Below are positions 1 to 6,633 of a DNA stretch of 17,164 bases, piece after piece. The stretch lies in NCBI GenBank assembly GCA_022562375.1, contig JADFPK010000011.1, positions 1 through 17,164 of the forward strand, given 5' to 3'. The stretch comes from Pseudomonadota bacterium (GTDB lineage: Bacteria > Pseudomonadota > Alphaproteobacteria > SMXQ01). Made by a program: the position numbers and the translations under genes. The notes beneath the pieces are model-generated. The model was not told the DNA's origin. It saw only the letters and a list, made by a program, of their open reading frames with translations, and made no database searches. Positions within the stretch are counted from its first letter, which is position 1. Each line of letters begins with the position of its first letter.

Positions 1-364
1 CCGGGTGGTCGATGACGCCGAGGATCGGCGCCCCTTCGCGGACCAGGCCGATCAAGGTGCCGAACAAGGGCTTGCCGGAGATGAAGGACTTGGTGCCGTC
101 GATGGGATCGAGCACCCAGACATACTCGGCGTCGGCCCTGGCCGGGCCGAACTCCTCGCCGATGATGCCGTGATCCGGATAGGCGGCCTCAATCTTCTGG
201 CGCATCGCCGCCTCGGCCTCGCGGTCGGCGGCGGTCACCGGGCTGGTATCGGCCTTGGTTTCGACGGCAACGGGCGTGCGGAAATAACGCCTGATGATCT
301 CGCCGCTCAATTCCGCCAGTTCCGTGGCCAGCCGGATGAAAGAAGTGGGGCAGGGTCCGTCCAT
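1..364 (-). CDS. hisN: Histidinol-phosphatase-like inositol monophosphatase family protein, partial
   Basis: The C-terminal part lies beyond the left edge of the window; 121 codons are visible from an ATG at 364. The translation carries the inositol monophosphatase metal-binding motif WVLDPIDGTKSF and an upstream IIGEEFG segment whose Glu would be a further metal ligand. This family hydrolyses phosphate monoesters in a Mg2+-dependent way. The KSF form of the motif and the overall look favour the HisN type, which makes L-histidinol from histidinol phosphate in histidine biosynthesis, over a generic inositol monophosphatase. The start lies 25 bases after the cytochrome c stop, so the two genes are probably co-transcribed. 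No strong Shine-Dalgarno is seen and a TTG three codons upstream is an alternative start. Family assignment is secure; the exact substrate is inference. Confidence 0.85.
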   Translation of the reverse strand, partial: MDGPCPTSFIRLATELAELSGEIIRRYFRTPVAVETKADTSPVTAADREAEAAMRQKIEAAYPDHGIIGEEFGPARADAEYVWVLDPIDGTKSFISGKPLFGTLIGLVREGAPILGVIDHP

Positions 365-389
365 TCTACTCAAGCCGGCGCCGCTCGGT

Positions 390-932
390 TCATGGCAGCG
401 GCGCGGGGTTGTCGCTCAGCGAACGCAAAAAGGCGATGATGTTGGCCCGGTCGGATGCCTTCCTGACGCCGGCAAAGATCATCTTGGTGCCGGGTATGGA
501 CTTCTTCGGATTGGCGATAAATGCGTCCAATTCCTCGTATCCCCACTCGCCGCCGGCCTTGGCGAGACCGCTCGAATAGGCGAACCCGGCCACTCGCGCC
601 CGTTTCGCGTTGACGACGTTCCAAAGCGGCGGACCGATCTTTTTCGCCGCGCGCTTCTTGAAGCTGTGACACACGGTGCATTTTCTCGCCGTCTTCTTGC
701 CGGCCTCGACGCTCGCCGTGGCGAGGAGCGGACCGATCTTCCCGGGCCCCTCCTTCGCCGGCGCTTTCGCCGGCTCGGGTGCCGCCGGCGGCGAAGGGGC
801 GCCGACGACATAGACGTTCTTCTCCAGCGCTTCGCTGTAGGTGAGCCCGTCTATGACGGTGTCGATCGCCTTGGTCGTCAGGGCGACCAGCAGCACCGCG
901 CCTATGATCTTGTTCCACTCGAACACTGACAT
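390..932 (-). CDS. Membrane-anchored c-type cytochrome (CycM-like)
   Basis: The 180-residue protein has an uncleaved-looking N-terminal hydrophobic segment (about residues 9-20), a Pro/Ala-rich linker (about 45-65) and one cytochrome c domain. The heme-binding CTVCH motif is at 85-89, and a PGTKM motif supplies the likely axial Met at 151. This layout matches membrane-anchored class I cytochromes of the CycM/c552 type, which carry electrons at the periplasmic face of the membrane, commonly between the bc1 complex and a terminal oxidase. The neighbouring kdsB-pheA pair on the opposite strand is an arrangement I recall from other alphaproteobacteria. The 177 bases between this gene and kdsB must hold divergent promoters. 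The start has no clear Shine-Dalgarno. The specific redox partner is inferred. Confidence 0.92.
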   Translation of the reverse strand: MSVFEWNKIIGAVLLVALTTKAIDTVIDGLTYSEALEKNVYVVGAPSPPAAPEPAKAPAKEGPGKIGPLLATASVEAGKKTARKCTVCHSFKKRAAKKIGPPLWNVVNAKRARVAGFAYSSGLAKAGGEWGYEELDAFIANPKKSIPGTKMIFAGVRKASDRANIIAFLRSLSDNPAPLP

Positions 933-1109
933 GAAGCGAACCGGGGAGAGTCCAACCTATTCCAATCGCCGGCCGGAGATTAGCCATTTCGCATTCCCCT
1001 GTCCAACGCGCTTTGGCCGTCCGCCGGCAAATATCGCGTTACCCCGCCGGCGCGGCGGTATATGGTGCCGACACCATCAAGTTTGCCAGCCGTTTCTTGC
1101 CGTGTGTCC

Positions 1110-1874
1110 ATGACCGCGATCAAAAATCCCGTCATCCTGATCCCCGCCCGCCTGGCTTCGACCCGCTTCCCGGGCAAGCCGCTGGCCGAGATCGGCGGCG
1201 AGGCGATGATCGTCCATGTCTGGCGCCGGGCGATCGAGGCGGAGCTTGGCCCGGTATTCGTCGCCTGCGCCGAGCCCGAGATCGCCCGCGCGGTGGAGGC
1301 GGCGGGGGGCGAAGCGGTGATGACCCGGCCCGATCACCCGTCGGGCTCGGATCGCATCTTCGAGGCCCTCGGCGCCATCGACGCCGAGCGTCGTTTCGAT
1401 GCCGTCATCAACGTCCAGGGCGATCTCATGACCCTCGACGCGGCGTTGCCAAGCGCGGCGGTGGCGCTGCTCGATGACACGGAAGTCGATATCGGCACGC
1501 TTGCGGCGGCGATCACCGACGAGGCCGAGATCGAGGACCCCAACGTCGTCAAGGCCGTGGTCTCCCGCGCCCCAGGGGCGACGAAGGGCCGGGCGCTTTA
1601 TTTCAGCCGCGCGCCGGTGCCGGCGGGCGCCGGCCCGCGCTATCATCACATCGGCCTCTATGCCTACAGGCGCCCGGCGCTCGAGCGTTTCGTCAAGCTT
1701 CCGCCGAGCCCGCTCGAGCGCCGCGAGCGGCTCGAGCAGCTCCGCGCGCTCGAGGCCGGCATGCGCATCGACGTGGCCCTCGTTGACACGGTGCCGCTCG
1801 GTGTCGATACTCCCGACGACCTCGCCCGGGCGGAACAGATCCTGGCGTCCGCGGCAGGCCAACCGTCAACCTAG
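1110..1874 (+). CDS. kdsB: 3-deoxy-manno-octulosonate cytidylyltransferase
   Basis: KdsB activates Kdo with CTP to CMP-Kdo in the cytoplasm, the step before Kdo transfer to lipid A in LPS synthesis. The 254-residue translation has the N-terminal nucleotide-binding signature [15 protein letters not shown] (11-25), HPSGSDRI (76-83), the metal-binding NVQGD motif (101-105) and the later [10 protein letters not shown] segment. I chose the ATG at 1110 (MTAIKNPV), which puts the IPAR motif at the usual distance from the N-terminus. An in-frame ATG at 1062 would add 16 unconserved residues. After QGD the sequence reads LMT rather than the enterobacterial EP or the alphaproteobacterial LPT, a mild variation. 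The gene is followed after 20 bases by pheA and probably shares its transcript. Confidence 0.95.
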   Translation: MTAIKNPVILIPARLASTRFPGKPLAEIGGEAMIVHVWRRAIEAELGPVFVACAEPEIARAVEAAGGEAVMTRPDHPSGSDRIFEALGAIDAERRFDAVINVQGDLMTLDAALPSAAVALLDDTEVDIGTLAAAITDEAEIEDPNVVKAVVSRAPGATKGRALYFSRAPVPAGAGPRYHHIGLYAYRRPALERFVKLPPSPLERRERLEQLRALEAGMRIDVALVDTVPLGVDTPDDLARAEQILASAAGQPST

Positions 1875-1894
1875 TTTAGAGTGTCAGTCGAAAT

Positions 1895-2770
1895 ATGGCC
1901 GGCGCCGCCGATCCACAGCAAACCATCACCTTCCAGGGAGCGCCGGGGGCCTATTCGGACCTCGCCTGCCGCCAGGTCCATCCCTCCATGACGACCCTGC
2001 CGATGCCGTCGTTCGAGGAAACGTTCGCCGCCGTCACCGGCGGGCGGGCGGCCCTCGCCATGATCCCGATCGAGAATTCGGTGGCCGGCCGGGTCGCCGA
2101 CATCCACCGGCTGATGCCGGAATCCCCCCTTCACATCGTCGCCGAGCACTTCCAGCGGGTGAACCATCACCTGCTGGCGCCCAAGGGGGCGGCGATCGAG
2201 GGGCTGAAGACCGTGCGCAGCCACGTCCATGCGCTTTCCCAGTGCCGCAAACTGATCGGCGAGCTCGGCCTTATTCCCGTCGTCCATGCCGACACCGCCG
2301 GCGCCGCGGCGGACGTCGCGGAACGCAACGACCCGACATCGGCGGCGATCGCTTCGGCGCTAGCGGCGGAGATTTACGGACTCGATTCGCTGAAGGCCAA
2401 TATCGAGGACGCCGAGCACAACACCACCCGGTTCATCATCCTGGCCAAGGAACCCATCGACCCCGATCCCGGCGACGGGCTGGTCATCACCTCGTTCCTG
2501 TTTAGGGTGCGCAATATCCCGGCGGCGCTTTACAAGGCGCTCGGCGGTTTCGCCACCAACGGCGTGAATATGAACAAGCTGGAGAGCTACATGGTGGGCG
2601 GGAACTTCTCCGCCACCGAGTTCTACGCCGACATCGAGGGGCACCCCGACGAGAGGCTGGTCAAGCTGGCGCTCGAGGAGTTGGCCTTTTACTCGAGTAA
2701 AGTGAAGATGCTGGGGGTCTATCCGGCGCACCCCTTCCGCTCCGGCGGCGCCCCCGGCGAGACCGGCTAG
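1895..2770 (+). CDS. pheA: Prephenate dehydratase
   Basis: This monofunctional enzyme converts prephenate to phenylpyruvate in phenylalanine biosynthesis. The 291-residue protein has the prephenate dehydratase domain with FQGAPGAYSD (13-22), IPIENSVAG (57-65) and the catalytic TRF motif in NTTRFIIL (178-180). A C-terminal ACT domain (about 195-275) follows; its LESYMVGG segment corresponds to the ESRP region that binds feedback-inhibitory Phe in other PheA proteins. There is no chorismate mutase domain, as expected for alphaproteobacteria. The start is 20 bases downstream of kdsB with only a weak Shine-Dalgarno, so translation may depend on the upstream gene. The gene converges with the minus-strand thioredoxin-like gene, with a strong hairpin between them. 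Confidence 0.95.
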   Translation: MAGAADPQQTITFQGAPGAYSDLACRQVHPSMTTLPMPSFEETFAAVTGGRAALAMIPIENSVAGRVADIHRLMPESPLHIVAEHFQRVNHHLLAPKGAAIEGLKTVRSHVHALSQCRKLIGELGLIPVVHADTAGAAADVAERNDPTSAAIASALAAEIYGLDSLKANIEDAEHNTTRFIILAKEPIDPDPGDGLVITSFLFRVRNIPAALYKALGGFATNGVNMNKLESYMVGGNFSATEFYADIEGHPDERLVKLALEELAFYSSKVKMLGVYPAHPFRSGGAPGETG

Positions 2771-2847
2771 CTTCGCCTATTTTCCTCAAGCGCCGGGCGC
2801 GGGCGTCCGCCCGCTTGGCTTTCCTCGCTTCGCTGCGGGCGCGCTTG

Positions 2848-2883
2848 CCAGCGAGCCGCTGAAGGTCTTCATCGGCTCGCTGG
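2848..2883. terminator. Long hairpin between convergent genes, probable bidirectional terminator
   Basis: Two 11-base arms, ccagcgagccg (2848-2858) and cggctcgctgg (2873-2883), are perfectly complementary. The 14-base spacer can extend the stem after one mismatch through TGAA/TTCA. The hairpin begins two bases after the stop codon of the minus-strand thioredoxin-like gene and 77 bases after the pheA stop. No U-tract follows on either strand, so a classical rho-independent terminator is not shown; a transcript-end-stabilising hairpin is the alternative. Confidence 0.55.
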
Positions 2884-2885
2884 TA

Positions 2886-3155
2886 TTATGACAGCGGCTG
2901 GCCGAGACCGGCCGCCCTCAGCACGTCCTCATCGATGCCCGGTCCGGTGCAACAGTCCGCGAGCTTGCCGTCGATCACCACCGCGGGCAGGGAACGAATG
3001 CCGAGTGCGTCCGCCCGTTCGGCGACGCCGGGCGCGTTCATGTCGAGCGTCGTGACCTCGCACGACGGACAGGCGATGTCGTTGATACGCGCGATCGCGG
3101 CCTCGCAGACCGCGCAACCGGCGCTGAAAATCTCGATCTTGCGTTTGGCGTTCAT
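2886..3155 (-). CDS. Cysteine-rich thioredoxin-like small protein
   Basis: This 89-residue protein has a thioredoxin/glutaredoxin-like start (KIEIFSAGC) with a CAVC redox motif at 14-17 and a likely cis-Pro in RSLPAVVIDG (Pro57). Four further cysteines are present, C29 and C32 in CPSC and the pair C68-C69, giving six in 89 residues. There is no signal peptide, so it is probably cytoplasmic. It starts two bases after the merR stop, with a Shine-Dalgarno (GAGAGG) inside the end of merR, so the two are a coupled operon read from the operator at 3621-3652. A redox or metal-handling role, such as protecting thiols or passing metal to the regulator, is inference. Similar small thioredoxin-fold proteins next to MerR regulators are familiar, but I cannot name this subfamily. 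Confidence 0.85.
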   Translation of the reverse strand: MNAKRKIEIFSAGCAVCEAAIARINDIACPSCEVTTLDMNAPGVAERADALGIRSLPAVVIDGKLADCCTGPGIDEDVLRAAGLGQPLS

Positions 3156-3157
3156 GC

Positions 3158-3601
3158 TTACCTCTCTTTCCTCTGTTTTCCAACGGCGGTGCTGCGCCCG
3201 GCGCCCGCCAGCGCGTCCATGATCGTACAGGCTTCAAGCGCGCCCTGGCCCGGACAGGCGGCGATGATTTGCGCCAGCGCCTGACGCAAATGTTCGAGCC
3301 CGGCGATCTTGCGGTCGACCTCGTCAAGCTTGGCCTCGGCGTGGTCGCGGACCTCGGCGCAGTCCGCCGAGGGGTCCGCCCGGAGCGCCAGGAGCCCGGC
3401 GATCTCGGCCAGCGAAAAGCCCAGCTCCTGGGCCTGGCGGATGAAACGGATGCGCTCCACCGTGGGCTCCGGGTAGACACGAAAACCGCCATTCGCCGGT
3501 CTCAGCGGTTGGTCGATGAGCCCCCTTCTTTCGTAGAAGCGGACCGTCTCGACGCCGACTCCGGCAAGCCCGGCCGCCTTGCCAATGGTCATGGTGCTCA
3601 T
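3158..3601 (-). CDS. merR: MerR-family transcriptional regulator, mercury-type cysteines
   Basis: The 147-residue protein has an N-terminal winged helix with the MerR signature VGVETVRFYERRGL (15-28) and FRVYPEPTVERIRFI, then a dimerisation helix and a C-terminal effector-binding region. Cysteines at 81, 116 and 125 reproduce the spacing of C82, C117 and C126 that bind Hg(II) in Tn501/Tn21 MerR (35 and 9 residues apart). MerR proteins repress, and on metal binding activate, promoters with an overlong spacer by untwisting the DNA. The start at 3601 has a good AGGAG six bases upstream; an ATG at 3592 is less likely. Its own promoter carries a MerR-type operator, so autoregulation is expected. 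Sensing of a thiophilic metal is well supported by the three cysteines; whether it is Hg(II) rather than another soft metal is inference. Confidence 0.93.
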   Translation of the reverse strand: MSTMTIGKAAGLAGVGVETVRFYERRGLIDQPLRPANGGFRVYPEPTVERIRFIRQAQELGFSLAEIAGLLALRADPSADCAEVRDHAEAKLDEVDRKIAGLEHLRQALAQIIAACPGQGALEACTIMDALAGAGRSTAVGKQRKER

Positions 3602-3620
3602 TTACGTCTCCTGAGCCGAC

Positions 3621-3652
3621 AGTCTACACCCTGTACCATTGTACGGAGTCAA
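3621..3652 (-). promoter_or_regulatory. MerR-type promoter-operator A, upstream of merR
   Basis: Read on the minus strand, a -35 box TTGACT (3652-3647) is followed directly by the dyad CCGTAC-AATG-GTACAG and, after a 20-base spacer, by the -10 box TAGACT (3626-3621). The overlong spacer and a GTAC-N4-GTAC dyad touching the -35 box are hallmarks of mercury-type MerR operators; Tn21 mer has CCGTAC-N4-GTACGG in the same position. The predicted transcript starts about 12 bases before the merR start codon, with AGGAG between. It is nearly the same as the site at 6587-6618. Confidence 0.88.
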
Positions 3653-3687
3653 GAATTATCCGGCGGCGGATCGCAAGACGGCATCCG

Positions 3688-4218
3688 TCATTCCCTGGTC
3701 TCGACGCCATCGAGGAACGCCACGTACCCCGCCGGCAGGCCACGCTGGCGCGCCGCCTCGCGGAGGAGATTGAGATAAGGCAGCGACGGCCGCCCCTCCG
3801 GCGCCGCTACCGGGACCTTGAAGGTCACGGCCGGAACGAGGTTGCCCGCCGCGTCCTCGATCTCGGTCCATAGATAAGCGTAATTCCGGCCCTCGCTGGC
3901 GTCGAGGCGGACGAACTTCGGCAGCGTCAGGAGGTAGAGGACACCGTGGACCGTGCCGCCGGGATCATCGGCGATGTTGGCCGGCGCCGAGTGGCCGGGC
4001 CGCATGCCGCCGCCGATGGTGAAGCACAGACGATGGTTCGTTAGCCGGCCGATCCGGGTCTCGATAGGGGCCATATGGCGGCGGCGCCGAAACAGCCGCT
4101 CGTTCATGTTCGAGCCGTAGGCGAAATACCACACCGGGTCGGCAACATGCGCCGGCGGCACGCGACCACGGCGGATTCGCACCCACAGCCGGCAAAGTGG
4201 CCACAACACCGAATTCAT
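3688..4218 (-). CDS. Gamma-glutamylcyclotransferase-like protein (copy 1)
   Basis: The 176-residue protein has the GGCT-fold substrate loop WYFAYGSNM (30-38), APANI (78-82), HGVLYLL and LDASEG, whose Glu109 aligns with the catalytic Glu of human GGCT (in LDEQEG). Enzymes of this fold release 5-oxoproline from gamma-glutamyl amino acids or from glutathione. The first 20 or so residues are hydrophobic/basic but do not form a convincing signal peptide. It starts 63 bases after the beta-propeller stop, with an AGGGA near the ATG, and is the last gene downstream of operator B before operator A. A homologue in the same orientation lies at 6634-7167. A role in glutathione turnover under metal stress is inferred from context; the exact substrate is unknown. 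Confidence 0.88.
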   Translation of the reverse strand: MNSVLWPLCRLWVRIRRGRVPPAHVADPVWYFAYGSNMNERLFRRRRHMAPIETRIGRLTNHRLCFTIGGGMRPGHSAPANIADDPGGTVHGVLYLLTLPKFVRLDASEGRNYAYLWTEIEDAAGNLVPAVTFKVPVAAPEGRPSLPYLNLLREAARQRGLPAGYVAFLDGVETRE

Positions 4219-4281
4219 TGTCCCTTGTCCCCTTTGGTCTTGCCGGAGAGACGCGCTTGGCCGGGCCGTCCGCGAACCAAC

Positions 4282-5298
4282 TCAACGATTCCCATAGCGC
4301 GGCGCGATCTGCTGTGGCGAGGGGCCGGTTTCGATGCGGGCCCGCCATTCGAGGTCCACGGCGTCAAGCACATCGACGCGCCCCTGGTGCGGCATGGTGA
4401 CGTAGACCGTGCGTCCGTCCCGCGCCAGCGCCAAATGCTGCGGCTCACCGTCGGCCTTGATATTGCGGGAAACGGTCTGGCTCGCCACGTCGATGGCGAC
4501 CAACATCTCGGCCGACATCACCGCCACCAAGACCCGGCTTCCATCCCCCGAGGCGATCAGCCCAAGCGGCTTTTTGCCGCCGACCGGGATCGTCGCCACC
4601 GCTTTGCCGGCCGGAATGTCGATCACCGTGACATCGCCCGAGCCGAAGTTCGTCACGTAAAGAAAGCGGCCGTCCGGCGTCACCGTCAGATGGACCGGCT
4701 GCTTACCCGTGGGTACCGCGAAGAGCTGCCGCCAGGTGGTTGCCTCGTGGGCGGTCACCCGGTTTTCGTCCCAGTGGGCGAGAAAGATCGTCGCGCCGTC
4801 CGGCGAAACCGCGAAGTGAGTGGGATCGCCACCCTTGATGGTGCGCCCCCGATCGCCGGCGGCGTTATAGATTTCCACGGTGTCGCCTTTCCACGTGGCG
4901 ACGAACACGGCCCCTTCCTTGCCGGTGACGACGTCGAGCGGGTACTCGCCGGTGGTCACGGTGCGTACGGGGCGCGGCGCGGCGAAATCGAGGAGCGAAA
5001 GCGTGTCGTCCTTCCTGTTGGCGACGAACGCCGTCGCCGGGCGCGGCACGGCGATGCCATGCGCCCCGTCTCCCGCTTTCTGGGCGGCGACCACGCGATG
5101 GGTCCGGGTGTCGATCGCCAGCACGGTCTCGCACCCGCCCATGGTGACGAAAACGTAACCCTTCGCCGGGTCCCGCACGCCAGCCGGGACGCGGCTGGTC
5201 CAGTCCGTGCACGGTTTGAGCCAGTCAAGCGCCAGGGCGGATCCGCCAGCGCCCAGCATCACCGTTCCGGCCAGGATCAACCCGAACCCTCTCCTCAT
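4282..5298 (-). CDS. Secreted YVTN/YncE-family beta-propeller protein
   Basis: This 338-residue protein has a cleavable-looking signal peptide (about 1-23, ending SALA). It then shows repeated propeller blades with DGRFLYVTNFGSGDVTVIDI, DGRTVYVTMPHQGRVDVLDA and similar units about 40 residues apart, consistent with a seven-bladed YVTN propeller. It should be periplasmic. Family members bind proteins or ligands, and some are involved in metal-related envelope functions, but no enzymatic motif is visible here. Two cysteines at about 30 and 56, outside the blade consensus, could form a disulfide or bind metal. The start has AGGAG seven bases upstream and lies 10 bases after the stop of the CPFC metal-binding gene, so the two are tightly coupled and probably act together. 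Confidence 0.88.
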   Translation of the reverse strand: MRRGFGLILAGTVMLGAGGSALALDWLKPCTDWTSRVPAGVRDPAKGYVFVTMGGCETVLAIDTRTHRVVAAQKAGDGAHGIAVPRPATAFVANRKDDTLSLLDFAAPRPVRTVTTGEYPLDVVTGKEGAVFVATWKGDTVEIYNAAGDRGRTIKGGDPTHFAVSPDGATIFLAHWDENRVTAHEATTWRQLFAVPTGKQPVHLTVTPDGRFLYVTNFGSGDVTVIDIPAGKAVATIPVGGKKPLGLIASGDGSRVLVAVMSAEMLVAIDVASQTVSRNIKADGEPQHLALARDGRTVYVTMPHQGRVDVLDAVDLEWRARIETGPSPQQIAPRYGNR

Positions 5299-5308
5299 GG
5301 CGCCGCTC

Positions 5309-5629
5309 CTATTTGTTTCCCGCCGGCGTCCGCACCTTTTCGAAGGCGCGCAAGGTAAAGCCCGCGTCCTTGACGATCCGGCCCGCCTTGGCCTCGGTCA
5401 AGGTGGCGCCCTCGGCCATGGTGACCGTCACGGTGCCGGCGTTGATGTCGATGGCGATGCCGGCGACACCCTTCGTGCGGTTGAGTTCTTTCTCTATGCC
5501 GTAGGCGCAGAACGGGCAGGCCAGCCCGTCGACCCGCAACTGGTACTGCGTTGGCGCCGCGAACGCCGCCACGGGCAGCAGCAACGCAAGCGCGAATACC
5601 GCTGTCCGAAATATCCCAGACCTGGTCAT
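5309..5629 (-). CDS. Secreted heavy-metal-associated (HMA) domain protein, MerP-like, CPFC motif
   Basis: The 106-residue protein has a signal peptide (about 1-25, cut after AAFA) followed by one ferredoxin-like HMA domain. Its metal-binding loop is GLACPFCAYGIEKEL (Cys38 and Cys41), in place of the GMTCxxC of MerP and copper chaperones. The DINAGTVTV and AGRIVKDAGF segments match the second half of the HMA fold. As a periplasmic two-cysteine domain under a MerR operator it resembles MerP, which hands Hg(II) to MerT, but no MerT is present. It lies 44 bases after the outer-membrane protein gene and 10 bases before the propeller gene. The metal bound is unknown; Hg(II) or Cu(I) are the obvious candidates. 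Confidence 0.9.
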   Translation of the reverse strand: MTRSGIFRTAVFALALLLPVAAFAAPTQYQLRVDGLACPFCAYGIEKELNRTKGVAGIAIDINAGTVTVTMAEGATLTEAKAGRIVKDAGFTLRAFEKVRTPAGNK

Positions 5630-5673
5630 GGCTTTACTCCATCATTTGTTCGCATCTTGCCGGCGAAGCCACC

Positions 5674-6510
5674 TCAGAAGTGGTAGACGAACTCGACCCG
5701 CGCCCGGTAGTCGGACGTGGCCTGATTGCCGTTTAGGGCCTCGGCGATGGGGATCTGTACCCCGCCGCGGATCGCGATTTGTCCGTAGGTCCACCACAAC
5801 ACCGGCGAGACAAACAGCTCCCAGCCCCCGGTGTCGGCGAGTTCTGCTCCACCGAGGTCGTCGCGCCCGGCGCGCTCCCAATTGAGCTCGACCATCAGCA
5901 CCGTGTCGGGCTCGTCGTATTCGCTGAGCACCGGCCGCACCCCGCCGACGACGCTAAGAAACTGCTTGTCGCCCTTCTCGAGGCCGCCGGCGCCCTCGGT
6001 GTTCGCCCGGTAAACACCGCTCGCGAACCAGTACCAGCGGCGCGATTCGTAACCCGTCGCCAGGCCGGCGATGACATCGATCGATCCGCTCCCCAGTCGC
6101 GGCGTGCCGCCGCTGCCGCCGGTCGGAAGCTTGGTCTTGAGGAACGCGGCGGCCTTGTATTGCGCCAAGGGCAAATCACGCTTCCAGAATTGATATTTGG
6201 TGTCGAGGACGATGTCGCCGAGGCCACCGGCGTCGCCGCCATTTTCCTCCATCCAGGCGTAGGGAATCTCGATCCCGATCTCCCAGTCGGCGGTGATCCC
6301 GTATTCGGCCTCCAAGAACATCTCGTACGCCTTTTCCTTATTGCCGCCGCCCGTGGCTTTTTCGCTATGAAATCCCAGCGTGATTTCGGTCCCGCCCTTG
6401 AAGATCGTCTCAGGCGCCGGGCTGAAGAGCGGTCCGTGGGCGCGGACGGCGGAGTTGGCACCCGCCGTCGCGGCCATGACCGCAACGAGAATTATGAGTA
6501 ATCTCCTCAT
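5674..6510 (-). CDS. Outer-membrane beta-barrel protein, MetA-pathway/transporter-like
   Basis: The 278-residue protein has a signal peptide (about 1-24, cut before HGPLF) and then alternating amphipathic strands typical of a beta-barrel, ending in FVYHF with the C-terminal Phe that marks outer-membrane insertion. Segments such as GGTEITLGFHSEKA, EAEYGITADWEIGIEIPYAW and FLKTKLPTG fit the putative outer-membrane channel family often called MetA-pathway of phenol degradation or transporter. Members often sit in metal-resistance clusters. Its ATG overlaps the stop of the 20-codon leader ORF (ATGA), so translation may be coupled; the nearest purine-rich stretch is about 12 bases upstream. It is the first full-size gene read from operator B. 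A channel role is inferred from family and location. Confidence 0.87.
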   Translation of the reverse strand: MRRLLIILVAVMAATAGANSAVRAHGPLFSPAPETIFKGGTEITLGFHSEKATGGGNKEKAYEMFLEAEYGITADWEIGIEIPYAWMEENGGDAGGLGDIVLDTKYQFWKRDLPLAQYKAAAFLKTKLPTGGSGGTPRLGSGSIDVIAGLATGYESRRWYWFASGVYRANTEGAGGLEKGDKQFLSVVGGVRPVLSEYDEPDTVLMVELNWERAGRDDLGGAELADTGGWELFVSPVLWWTYGQIAIRGGVQIPIAEALNGNQATSDYRARVEFVYHF

Positions 6511-6569
6511 CCGGGCGCTTCGTCCTTTCCTTCGCCGTCGCCTAGTTCTTTATCCGTAAGCTTGTCCAT
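6507..6569 (-). CDS. 20-residue leader ORF, translationally coupled to the outer-membrane protein gene
   Basis: An ORF encoding MDKLTDKELGDGEGKDEAPG begins at an ATG at 6569 and ends in a TGA that overlaps the ATG of the next gene (ATGA). It has an AGGA seven bases before its start and lies about 18 bases downstream of the -10 box of operator B. That is the position the merR start occupies relative to operator A. The peptide is acidic with no cysteines and no hydrophobic stretch, so it is unlikely to bind metal through thiols. It may serve only to load ribosomes onto the downstream gene. Translation is supported by position and Shine-Dalgarno, not by recognised homology. Confidence 0.5.
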   Translation of the reverse strand: MDKLTDKELGDGEGKDEAPG

Positions 6570-6586
6570 GCCGAATCCTCGCGCCG

Positions 6587-6618
6587 AGTCTACACCCCGT
6601 ACCTAAGTACGGTGTCAA
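6587..6618 (-). promoter_or_regulatory. MerR-type promoter-operator B, upstream of the outer-membrane/HMA/propeller operon
   Basis: Read on the minus strand, a perfect -35 box TTGACA (6618-6613) is followed directly by the dyad CCGTAC-TTAG-GTACGG, with perfect six-base arms. After a 20-base spacer comes the -10 box TAGACT (6592-6587). The arms equal those of the Tn21/Tn501 mer operator. It differs from operator A at only a few positions, mainly in the dyad centre. The MerR encoded at 3158-3601 is the obvious regulator. Confidence 0.88.
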
Positions 6619-6633
6619 GAAAAATTAACGGCG

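Noticed and set aside
1474..2505. Plus-strand open frame of 343 codons overlapping kdsB and pheA
   Set aside because: It is the +1 frame of two well-recognised enzymes and reads Ser/Arg-rich low complexity.
4075..5358. Long plus-strand open frame of 427 codons
   Set aside because: It is antisense to the beta-propeller and cyclotransferase genes, which have signal peptide, blade repeats and catalytic motifs. The plus frame is His/Arg-rich with no motif.
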